Part shown: positions 1 to 5,511 of the stretch, in pieces
Layout of the letters: the number at the start of each line of letters is the position of its first letter
How positions within the stretch are numbered: position 1 is the stretch's first letter
Source of the DNA: Bryobacteraceae bacterium
Lineage (GTDB): Bacteria > Acidobacteriota > Terriglobia > Bryobacterales > Bryobacteraceae
Assembly (NCBI GenBank): GCA_030036985.1
Contig: JASHSD010000529.1
Coordinates: forward strand, 1-7,872
Direction of reading: 5' to 3'
DNA length: 7,872 nucleotides
Translations under genes and position numbers: made by a program
The notes under the pieces: model-generated
What the model was told of the DNA's origin: nothing
Seen by the model: the letters and a program-made list of their open reading frames with translations, nothing else
The model's database searches: none

Positions 1-1666
1 CGGCGCGCACCACTTCGAGGCTGCCGAGCATCATCGGGATCACCACCAGCGTGGCGTCGCCCGCCGGAATGCCTTCGCGCAGATCCAGCTTCGGCAGCGG
101 GTCCGGAGGCAGCAGCGCGATCACCAGCGCGTTCACGATCTGAATAGCCAGTTCGCTCAGGGGAAGCAGCGCCAGAGTCACAAGGGTGACGAGAAAGACC
201 CGCGCATGTTCTCCCGCTTCCCAGGCCAGCGACCAGGTCAAAAAGGTGAAGCACGCGGTGAGCAGCAGCACCGCGCCGAGATAAACGCCGGTGGCATGAC
301 TCCTGGCCGAACGCAGGATCCGCGCCGCCGCGGGAATGCGCGTTTTTGTCTCCGCTTCCAACGCTTCGAGGCCGTCGGCCAGCAGATACCACATGACGTG
401 TCCGGTCCGCGGATCGCCGGACTCGCGCGCCAGCCCTACCGCGCGCCGGGCCACGTCGATCTCTGCGACCCCGCTGTACCGTGACACTCGTTCGACCACC
501 CGCCGCGAAAGGTCCCGCGTGGTGAAATCGCTGCGGGCATAAACGTTCGCGGGATCGGTTCGAAGCTCCGCTTCCACCAGGCTGACGTCTTCGAAGATCT
601 GCTCGTAATTCAGCCGGCCCAGCGCTCGCAGGCTGCCGAACGCGTTCGACGTGGAAACGGTCTCCGCCGCTTCGCGCATGTGGTGCGCGCGCGCGGTATC
701 GACCAGCGACTCTCCCAGCCGTTGCTCGATCCAGTGCTGCGCGGGGCCCAGCGCCGTTTCCTCGTCCTGTAATTGTTCGGCGAGCGCGGTCACGAAATGC
801 GGCTGATCGGCGACCGGCTCCGATGCCATCAGCCTCAGAATTTTTTCGAAGGCCTCGTCGCCGATGCGCGCGCCCGTCGCCAGACGGTTCGCCCAAAGGT
901 AAGCCGATTCGCGCAGCCGCTGTCCCTCCCGCACGCGCGTCGCGATTTGCGCCAGCGCTTCGATCAGCGCGATGCGCAGGAACAGCGGAAAAGCCCAGAG
1001 CTCCGCGATCGTCAGAGGGTGCTGCTTCTGATACTCCCGCAGGCAATCGCGGATCGCGGCTTCCGTGATGTTGTTGCCGGTCTTCGCCGCCAGTTCCCGA
1101 GCGAGGACGTCAACGGTCTTGTGCCCGTTGCCGGCGTAGTGCCGGAGCAGAAAATCGTTCGGGAGATGCCTCTCCACTTCCACGATCCGCGTGTGGATCA
1201 GATAGGAGTTGTCCAGAATCCACTCAGCCGAAGGCGAAAGCGCGTGGTCCAGACGGGAAGCCTCGGCCAGATCGGCGCAGGCGCGATCCACCGCCGCGTT
1301 GCTCCCGCGCAGCTGCGCAAGGATGAATCGTCGCGTGAAGGGACGATGTTCGTCGGGGTGAGGTTCGCCCGCCGGCGGCCTCCTGGGTTCCGGAGCCGAG
1401 TCGACGACGAATATCGCGGGCGATCCGGCCAGCCGCAGGGATTTGATGATGTCCTCGACTCTGCCCGACTCCGCTTCTGCGGCGATGAGCGACTCGCCCT
1501 CGAACCGCAGGTGCGCGTAGCGTCCGCAGAACTCCGGGATTTCCCGCGTGTTCGCGCGAATCGCGCATGCGCGCGTTCCTTTCCGGAGTGGCGGCAGACC
1601 GGGTTCGGCGGGTTCGTCGCCTGACGGATAGAAGGCCAGAACGACACGGCGGGGTTCGGATCTCAT
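1..1666 (-). CDS. ndvB: Cyclic beta-1,2-glucan synthase, N-terminal part (runs off the left edge)
   Basis: The minus strand is open without a stop from 1666 to the window edge (555 codons), so only the N-terminal part of a protein that is usually about 2,800 residues is seen. The family is an inner-membrane enzyme that initiates, elongates and cyclises beta-1,2-glucan for the periplasm (GT84 domain, then a GH94 phosphorylase-like domain). Visible landmarks are a helical region at residues 150-240 containing PLTIAELWAFPLFLRIALIE, the motif SGDPRTGHVMWYLLADGLEALE near 430, two membrane segments at about 460-482 and 490-518, and PKLDLREGIPAGDATLVVIP at about 525-545, which marks entry to the GT84 domain. 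An in-frame ATG six codons upstream (1684) is an alternative start; neither has a strong ribosome-binding site. The frame lies directly downstream of a small membrane-protein gene, probably in one transcript. The assignment comes from remembered family motifs; the catalytic domains are outside the window. Confidence 0.87.
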   Translation of the reverse strand, partial: MRSEPRRVVLAFYPSGDEPAEPGLPPLRKGTRACAIRANTREIPEFCGRYAHLRFEGESLIAAEAESGRVEDIIKSLRLAGSPAIFVVDSAPEPRRPPAGEPHPDEHRPFTRRFILAQLRGSNAAVDRACADLAEASRLDHALSPSAEWILDNSYLIHTRIVEVERHLPNDFLLRHYAGNGHKTVDVLARELAAKTGNNITEAAIRDCLREYQKQHPLTIAELWAFPLFLRIALIEALAQIATRVREGQRLRESAYLWANRLATGARIGDEAFEKILRLMASEPVADQPHFVTALAEQLQDEETALGPAQHWIEQRLGESLVDTARAHHMREAAETVSTSNAFGSLRALGRLNYEQIFEDVSLVEAELRTDPANVYARSDFTTRDLSRRVVERVSRYSGVAEIDVARRAVGLARESGDPRTGHVMWYLLADGLEALEAETKTRIPAAARILRSARSHATGVYLGAVLLLTACFTFLTWSLAWEAGEHARVFLVTLVTLALLPLSELAIQIVNALVIALLPPDPLPKLDLREGIPAGDATLVVIPMMLGSLEVVRA

Positions 1667-1687
1667 GCCGCCGCCCCGTCCCATTTG

Positions 1688-1855
1688 TCAGGCGCGGCCG
1701 CGCACCACTCTGGTGAAGAGGCAGGCGAGGAAGAGAGCTCCGAACAACAGGGTCGCGAGTTTCATCGACGAAGACGCCGCCGCCGGACCGGTCAGGATTA
1801 CCATGAATCCGGCTAAGAATGCAATCAAGGCGAATATAATCGTCCAGCCAAGCAT
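1688..1855 (-). CDS. Small two-helix membrane protein, DUF1328-like
   Basis: This is a 55-residue protein starting MLGWTIIFALIAFLAGFMVI and ending TRVVRGRA. Residues 3-21 and about 32-50 are two hydrophobic segments separated by a short Gly-Pro-Ala-Ser linker, and a basic tail follows. Size, the start with Met-Leu-x-Trp, the central small-residue stretch and the second Leu/Phe-rich helix resemble DUF1328 (YtjA/UPF0391) membrane proteins, whose function is not established. A GGGGAG sequence eight bases upstream of the ATG supports the start. Its TGA ends 3 bases before the upstream candidate ATG of the cyclic glucan synthase (1684), or 21 bases before the other (1666), so the two are probably cotranscribed and may be translationally coupled. 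The coding call is firm on start, ribosome-binding site and hydrophobic pattern; the family call is tentative. Confidence 0.72.
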   Translation of the reverse strand: MLGWTIIFALIAFLAGFMVILTGPAAASSSMKLATLLFGALFLACLFTRVVRGRA

Positions 1856-1863
1856 GTTGGGAA

Positions 1864-1869
1864 CTCCCC
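1864..1869 (-). promoter_or_regulatory. Ribosome-binding site of the small membrane protein
   Basis: GGGGAG on the minus strand ends eight bases before the ATG at 1855. It is the clearest start signal in the leftward operon and overlaps a CCCGGG hexamer at 1867-1872. Confidence 0.6.
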
Positions 1870-2059
1870 GGGCGCAACGTCCCGCGACCGTAGGAGCACG
1901 CCGAGTGCCATTTCAAATAAATGAAAAACAAGGAAATGCTTGGGCCGAGCAAGTTCCGTGCCTACCATTTCGGGCAGCGAAGGGTGCAGGAATTGCAGAG
2001 ATTGCGGTTCAGGCAAATCGGCAGTTCGCGGACGGCGCGCGCCGCAAACAGAGAGGTGA

Positions 2060-2071
2060 GAGAATGTTCTC
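2060..2071. repeat. Short dyad GAGAA-TG-TTCTC
   Basis: Perfect 5-base inverted arms with a 2-base centre lie about 60 bases upstream of the methyltransferase start. It could be an operator half of the region, but dyads this short are expected by chance in a few hundred bases. Confidence 0.3.
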
Positions 2072-2091
2072 AAAGATTCTGAGCGTTAAAC

Positions 2092-2113
2092 TATCGGGAA
2101 AATCTCTCCGATA
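2092..2113. promoter_or_regulatory. Inverted repeat upstream of the methyltransferase start
   Basis: TATCGG (2092-2097) and CCGATA (2108-2113) form perfect 6-base inverted arms separated by 10 bases, ending 18 bases before the TTG start and just before the ribosome-binding site. Position and symmetry would suit an operator controlling the restriction-modification genes. No controller protein gene is visible nearby, so the role is speculative. Confidence 0.35.
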
Positions 2114-2116
2114 TAC

Positions 2117-2127
2117 AGGAGCAGAGG
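2117..2127 (+). promoter_or_regulatory. Ribosome-binding site of the methyltransferase
   Basis: The sequence AGGAGCAGAGG contains AGGAG ending ten bases before the TTG at 2132 and GAGG ending ten bases before the GTG at 2138. It supports a non-ATG start here rather than the first ATG at 2300. Confidence 0.55.
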
Positions 2128-2131
2128 TTTA

Positions 2132-3097
2132 TTGCGTGTGCTTAAGCAACCCGTGAGCGTCAGCAGCCTGAAGCCCCGAACAAATTCAGCCCGAAATCCC
2201 GCTATTGCCCCGAGTCTTTTTGCAGATGAGGCGCGGGTTCATCGGTTCGACGCCGCCCAAGCGGATCGGATCGAACAGTTCTTCCGCACAGAGGACGGTA
2301 TGTCTGCGCTGATCGGGGGCGATGCCGAAAACGTTTTGGCAACTCTGCCCGAGCGGAGCTTTCAAAGCTGCGTCACTTCCCCGCCTTATTGGTCGCTGCG
2401 TGACTACAATATCCCTCGGCAAATCGGACTGGAGGATTCGGTCCAAGCTTACGTTCAACATCTGGCCAAGGTATTCGCACAGTTACGCAGGGTTTTGAAG
2501 GACGACGGTACGCTGTGGCTGAACATTGGCGATTCCTATACGTCCGGCGGCCGGACCTGGCGCGCTACGGACAAGAAAAATCCGGTCCGGGCGATGAGCG
2601 TGCGCCCGCCTACTCCCGAGGGCTTGAAGTCGAAGGATCTGATCGGCGTACCGTGGCTGCTCGCGTTTGCATTACAGAAAGAAGGCTGGTATCTGCGCGC
2701 GGACATCGTTTGGAACAAGCCAAATTGTCAACCGGAGAGCGTTAAAGACCGGCCGACCCGCAGCCACGAATACATTTTTCTCTTCAGCAAGAGCGAGCGC
2801 TACAAGTACGATCCGGCCGCTGTGCGCGGTCCGAACGGACGCAACCTTCGGACAGTTTGGGATATCCATACGCGCCCGTACCCGGAGGCGCACTTCGCCA
2901 CCTTTCCGCCAAAGCTGGTTGAGCCGTGCATCAGGCTGGGATCGAGTCCCAACGACCTGATACTCGATCCGTTCATAGGCTCCGGTACGACGGGCCTGGT
3001 GGCGCTGAAACTGGACCGGCGGTTCGTCGGAATCGAGCTGAATCCTTCCTATCTCCAGATTGCGGAGAACCGGCTGAATGGAAACGTGATCCGGTGA
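2132..3097 (+). CDS. Beta-class site-specific DNA methyltransferase, probably N4-cytosine
   Basis: This 321-residue enzyme would transfer a methyl group from S-adenosylmethionine to a DNA base within a restriction site. The motif order is the beta class: catalytic motif IV TSPPYW at 82-87 followed by LRDY, then the AdoMet-binding motif I DPFIGSGTT at 279-287 and IELNPSY at 301-307. HFATFPPKLVEPCI at 254-267 resembles motif X. Ser-Pro-Pro-Tyr is typical of N4-cytosine enzymes, although some N6-adenine enzymes share it. I chose the TTG at 2132 (GTG at 2138 is equally possible) because an AGGAG/GAGG lies just upstream. The first ATG (2300) would give a protein starting MSALIGGDAENVL, which also looks like a family N terminus, so residues 1-56 are uncertain. 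The stop overlaps the GTG start of the endonuclease gene by 4 bases. With that partner, protection of CCCGGG is the likely role. Confidence 0.9.
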   Translation: MRVLKQPVSVSSLKPRTNSARNPAIAPSLFADEARVHRFDAAQADRIEQFFRTEDGMSALIGGDAENVLATLPERSFQSCVTSPPYWSLRDYNIPRQIGLEDSVQAYVQHLAKVFAQLRRVLKDDGTLWLNIGDSYTSGGRTWRATDKKNPVRAMSVRPPTPEGLKSKDLIGVPWLLAFALQKEGWYLRADIVWNKPNCQPESVKDRPTRSHEYIFLFSKSERYKYDPAAVRGPNGRNLRTVWDIHTRPYPEAHFATFPPKLVEPCIRLGSSPNDLILDPFIGSGTTGLVALKLDRRFVGIELNPSYLQIAENRLNGNVIR

Positions 3098-3771
3098 GCG
3101 TTGCCCCGCTGAGTCCTTCGCGTCAGGTGATATTTCACCAGATGCTGGTGGCAGCCCGGAAGACCACGCTCATGGACGCTCTCAGCGAAACTCTTGGTCA
3201 GATCGATCCAAGCGCCCTCAAGAAACAAATCTCCCGTTTTGTCCCCAAAGACGCCCAAAGGATTCTCGCCGGCGCAGGTATCAGAGACGAGCACGTATTT
3301 CCGGTTCCCGCGGTTCTGGAGCGACAACCGGCGCTTGTCGGATACTACCGCCTCCTGCTCGGCATTTCGCAAAAGCGATTTTATCGGAAAGGAACTGGGA
3401 TGGGGCCATATAAAAATATGGAGTCGCGTGGAATTCTCGGCAGGAGCCGTCCGGACTTGGACGCGTTTTGCAGTGTTATGGCCCTTCACCTGTCGGAACT
3501 CGTACGACAGATATCGCCGAGAATTACCGCCCGGGATATTTCAGAACTACCGCTGCTGACGCTCGGAGCCCAACTGTACGGCAGTAATAACAACGCGATC
3601 GGCAAGAAGGCTACCCTCGACGTTTTTCTTTCCGTGTCGGAAATCGTCAAGGATTTCGTCGTCGACCATGGCGCCCGGAAGATCTCGGTTGTCAATGCAT
3701 CGAAACGCAAGGTTTTCCTCACCCTCGCCGCCGATCCGGATATTCGTATCCAGGAGGAATTCGGGGGGTGA
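3094..3771 (+). CDS. Endonuclease N-terminal reading frame
   Basis: This 225-residue piece is the N-terminal part of the restriction endonuclease, ending RIQEEFGG at the six-G run. It holds the recognition/scaffold part and the Pro-Asp of the active site but lacks Glu-x-Lys. The frame is also open back to an ATG at 2926 inside the methyltransferase, but that upstream part is an out-of-frame shadow; the GTG at 3094, overlapping the methyltransferase TGA, is the natural coupled start. Confidence 0.75.
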   Translation: MSVAPLSPSRQVIFHQMLVAARKTTLMDALSETLGQIDPSALKKQISRFVPKDAQRILAGAGIRDEHVFPVPAVLERQPALVGYYRLLLGISQKRFYRKGTGMGPYKNMESRGILGRSRPDLDAFCSVMALHLSELVRQISPRITARDISELPLLTLGAQLYGSNNNAIGKKATLDVFLSVSEIVKDFVVDHGARKISVVNASKRKVFLTLAADPDIRIQEEFGG

Positions 3772-4057
3772 ACTTCGGAACAAGGTGGCCATCGAGATCA
3801 AAGGCGGCGCGGATGTCAGCAACGCCCACAACCGTGCGGGCGAGGCGGAGAAGTCGCACCAAAAAGCCAGAAAGCAGGGGTTCCGGGATTTCTGGACGCT
3901 GATTTCGAAATCCGGCCTGAGCCTTGAAAAGCTCAAACAGGAATCTCCCACCACCAACTCATGGTTCGACATCGCGCAGGTCCTGGCGCGCGAGGGTGAC
4001 GACTGGGAGGAGTTTCGCAGTCGATTCGCGGGAGAAGCCGGAATTCCGGTTCATTGA
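3770..4057 (+). CDS. Endonuclease C-terminal reading frame with the EIK catalytic half-site
   Basis: This 95-codon stretch, starting ELRNKVAIEIKGG, continues the endonuclease in the +1 frame and stops at 4055-4057. It carries the Glu and Lys of the nuclease motif. I see no good start with a ribosome-binding site at its head (the nearest in-frame GTG is at 3785), so it is probably made only if the frame is restored. Confidence 0.65.
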   Translation, partial: ELRNKVAIEIKGGADVSNAHNRAGEAEKSHQKARKQGFRDFWTLISKSGLSLEKLKQESPTTNSWFDIAQVLAREGDDWEEFRSRFAGEAGIPVH

Positions 4058-4135
4058 ACTCATTCCGCATTCTTCACACAATTGCCATCTTTCCAGACCC
4101 CGATTTCGCCGCGGCTTGAGTTATTCTGCCCCTGA

Positions 4136-5329
4136 GTGGCATCGGCCCATATCCCGCGCGTCGCATTCTTCACCGATACCTTCCTGGAGATCAACGGCGT
4201 CGCCCTGACCAGCCGACAGTTGACCGCCTTCGCGCAACGCCGAGGTTATCCTTTTTTCTGCATTCGCGGGGCGGCGGAAACGCGGCTTTACCGCGACGAA
4301 GGCGTCACCCATCTGGAACTGGCGCGAGGTCCACTTTCCTTCAGCCTCGACAAAGGATTGCGCCACGATCCGGCCATGTGGCGGCATCGGCGCCGCATCG
4401 CCGAAGCCCTCGATGAATTCCGGCCCGACATCATCCACGTCGTGAGCCCCGGCGATGTCAGTGAAGTCGGCGTTTACATCGCCAAACAAATGAAGCTGCC
4501 GCTGGCAATCTCCTGGCACACGAACCTCCACGAATTCGGCGCGATGCGCTTGGCCAGGGTTCTCGATTGGACGGGGGAAGCCGCGCGCCAGCGCGTCGCC
4601 GATGTCAGCGAGGCCGCGATTCTCTCGGCGGTCATTGCGTTCTACCGGCTCGGCAACGTGCTTTACGCCCCCAACGTCGAATTGGTCGAAATGCTCCGTC
4701 GGCGTACGAATAAGCACGTTTTCCTAATGAAGCGCGGCATCGATATGGAGTTGTTTTCACCTGTGAAACGCACTGTGAACGACGGCGTCCTGCGCCTCGG
4801 TTACGTCGGCCGGATCACGCCCGAGAAGAACGTAAGATTTCTACGCGATCTGGAACTCGCCCTAAAGGCAGCGGGCGTTCCGCCGTTCCGATTCCTTGTG
4901 GTCGGCGACGGCAGCGAGCGCGATTGGCTGGCCGCGAACCTTTCCGCCGGTGATTTCCCCGGAATCCTGCGCGGGCAACCTCTGGCCGAGGCCTACGCCA
5001 ATATGGACGTTTTCACCTTTCCGTCGCGCACCGACACCTTCGGCAACGTGGTTCTCGAAGCTTTTGCCTCGGGCCGTCCGGCTGTCGTCACCGACGCGGG
5101 CGGCCCGAAATTCATTGTGTGCGATGCCGTCAGCGGCTTCGTGGCTCACAAAGACGCCGACTTCATCGCGCACACGGCCCGGCTTCTGAACGACGCGGAA
5201 TTACGCGTGAGAATGGGTTCTCAAGCCCGCAAGCAGGCGTCCGGGGAGTCCTGGGATTCCGTGTTCGAACAGGTCTACGAGGGTTATCGCGTGGGCGGAC
5301 AGGCCATGCGCGAACCCAGTGCCACGTAG
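4136..5329 (+). CDS. GT4-family glycosyltransferase
   Basis: This 397-residue GT-B-fold enzyme would transfer a sugar from a nucleotide donor to a lipid or glycan acceptor, probably at the cytoplasmic face of the inner membrane. The N-terminal Rossmann domain begins RVAFFTDTFLEINGVALTSRQL, with ISWHTNLHEFG near residue 125. The C-terminal donor domain begins with LRLGYVGRITPEKN and contains FRFLVVGDGSE and FPSRTDTFGNVVLEAFASGRP. The usual Glu-x7-Glu motif reads Asp300-x7-Glu308, a conservative change seen in some relatives of the MgtA/PimB/SQDX-like lipid glycosyltransferases. Donor and acceptor cannot be told from sequence. The start is GTG at 4136; no ribosome-binding site is visible, and the next in-frame ATG is far inside the conserved region. 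It lies 78 bases after the endonuclease with no hairpin between. No partner biosynthesis genes are in the window. Confidence 0.86.
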   Translation: MASAHIPRVAFFTDTFLEINGVALTSRQLTAFAQRRGYPFFCIRGAAETRLYRDEGVTHLELARGPLSFSLDKGLRHDPAMWRHRRRIAEALDEFRPDIIHVVSPGDVSEVGVYIAKQMKLPLAISWHTNLHEFGAMRLARVLDWTGEAARQRVADVSEAAILSAVIAFYRLGNVLYAPNVELVEMLRRRTNKHVFLMKRGIDMELFSPVKRTVNDGVLRLGYVGRITPEKNVRFLRDLELALKAAGVPPFRFLVVGDGSERDWLAANLSAGDFPGILRGQPLAEAYANMDVFTFPSRTDTFGNVVLEAFASGRPAVVTDAGGPKFIVCDAVSGFVAHKDADFIAHTARLLNDAELRVRMGSQARKQASGESWDSVFEQVYEGYRVGGQAMREPSAT

Positions 5330-5342
5330 TTTTTCCAACCTT

Positions 5343-5382
5343 ACAGGTGGGGCCAGGGCTTCACAGGTGGGGCCAGGGCTTC
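5343..5382 (+). repeat. Perfect 20-base tandem duplication
   Basis: The unit ACAGGTGGGGCCAGGGCTTC occurs twice with no gap (5343-5362 and 5363-5382). The second copy belongs to the hairpin arm of the larger element, so the first is most simply a slippage duplication of the element's end. Confidence 0.9.
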
Positions 5383-5391
5383 GGCCCTGCA

Positions 5392-5416
5392 GCCGCCCTT
5401 CCGGGCGGCCGCCCGG
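5392..5416. repeat. Overlapping, mutually exclusive GC hairpins
   Basis: GCCGCCC-TTCC-GGGCGGC (5392-5409) is a 7-base-pair hairpin. It shares its right arm with the perfect 16-base palindrome CCGGGCGGCCGCCCGG (5401-5416). Only one can form at a time. Confidence 0.8.
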
Positions 5417-5511
5417 AGCAACGCAAATCCGCGGGTTGGAAAGTGGTTCCGATCGGTCTCGGGCCGGGCAGAAGCCCAGCCGCAGGCCCGAAGGCCTGAC
5501 CCCACAAAAAA

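Larger units (their letters stand above)
1856..2131. other. Divergent intergenic region between the glucan-synthase operon and the restriction-modification genes
   Basis: These 276 bases should hold the promoters for the leftward membrane-protein/glucan-synthase operon and the rightward methyltransferase. An AT-rich patch lies at about 1912-1935. I see no convincing -35/-10 pair on either strand. Two short dyads lie in the right half (2060-2071 and 2092-2113) and are listed separately. Short open frames on both strands here show no recognisable protein features and I do not call them genes. Confidence 0.5.
3094..4057 (+). pseudogene. XcyI/Cfr9I-type type II restriction endonuclease, frameshifted
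   Basis: Two adjacent frames together encode one protein of about 320 residues. The first starts at GTG 3094, overlapping the methyltransferase stop, and ends at TGA 3769-3771 after a run of six G (3763-3768). Removing one G joins it smoothly to the next frame, giving EEFGGELRNKVAIEIKGG across the junction. The joined protein has a PD-(D/E)xK nuclease site: Pro215-Asp216, then Glu234-Ile-Lys236, 17 residues after the Asp. The Asp is before the break and Glu/Lys after it, so neither fragment alone has a complete active site. The sequence style (LVGYYRLLLGISQKRFY, SNAHNRAGEAEKSHQKA, SPTTNSWFDIAQ) and pairing with an SPPYW methyltransferase match what I remember of the XcyI/XmaI/Cfr9I family, which cuts C^CCGGG; specificity is inferred. 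The gene is lower in GC than its flanks. Alternatives are a sequencing error or +1 recoding. Confidence 0.82.
5332..5505. repeat. GC-rich palindromic intergenic repeat element
   Basis: Nearly the whole space between the glycosyltransferase and the metallothionein is foldable. Arms at 5367-5390 and 5482-5505 are inverted repeats of 24 bases with three mismatches, each beginning GTGGGG at its outer end. Each arm is itself a hairpin: CAGGGC-TTCG-GCCCTG (5374-5389, a C(UUCG)G tetraloop) and CAGGCC-CGAA-GGCCTG (5483-5498). A second pair, TTTCCAACC (5332-5340) and GGTTGGAAA (5434-5442), encloses the left part. This architecture resembles REP/REPIN or MITE-type non-coding elements. No transposase is present. 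It may also act as a bidirectional end for the two convergent genes, but there is no T-tract directly after a hairpin. Confidence 0.75.

Noticed and set aside
773..1624. 283-codon plus-strand open frame across the glucan-synthase region
   Set aside because: It is codon-aligned antisense to the long minus-strand gene, whose translation has clear family motifs. The Arg/Pro/Gln-rich plus-strand product has none.
1224..1952. 242-codon minus-strand frame overlapping the synthase start and the small gene
   Set aside because: It is out of frame with both supported genes and Arg-rich throughout, as expected for a GC-rich shadow.
1665..2156. 163-codon plus-strand frame across the small membrane gene and intergenic region
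   Set aside because: It is antisense to the 55-residue gene, has low-complexity composition, no ribosome-binding site and no recognisable features.
2926..3093. Longer start for the endonuclease inside the methyltransferase
   Set aside because: Residues encoded here are an out-of-frame reading of the conserved methyltransferase C terminus; the GTG at 3094 overlapping the stop is the natural start.
3768..3902. GTG at 3768 with AGGAGG ten bases upstream, as a start for a small frame
   Set aside because: It reads a third frame that ends after about 44 codons and matches neither half of the nuclease.
4121..4717. 198-codon minus-strand frame opposite the glycosyltransferase
   Set aside because: It is antisense to a gene with intact GT4 motifs and has no coherent domain.
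5343..5382. CRISPR-like repeat
   Set aside because: Two adjacent copies with no spacer and no cas genes; it is a simple tandem duplication.
5366..5505. Rho-independent terminator for the glycosyltransferase or metallothionein
   Set aside because: The hairpins are strong, but none is followed by a T-tract in either transcription direction, so I describe it as a repeat element.
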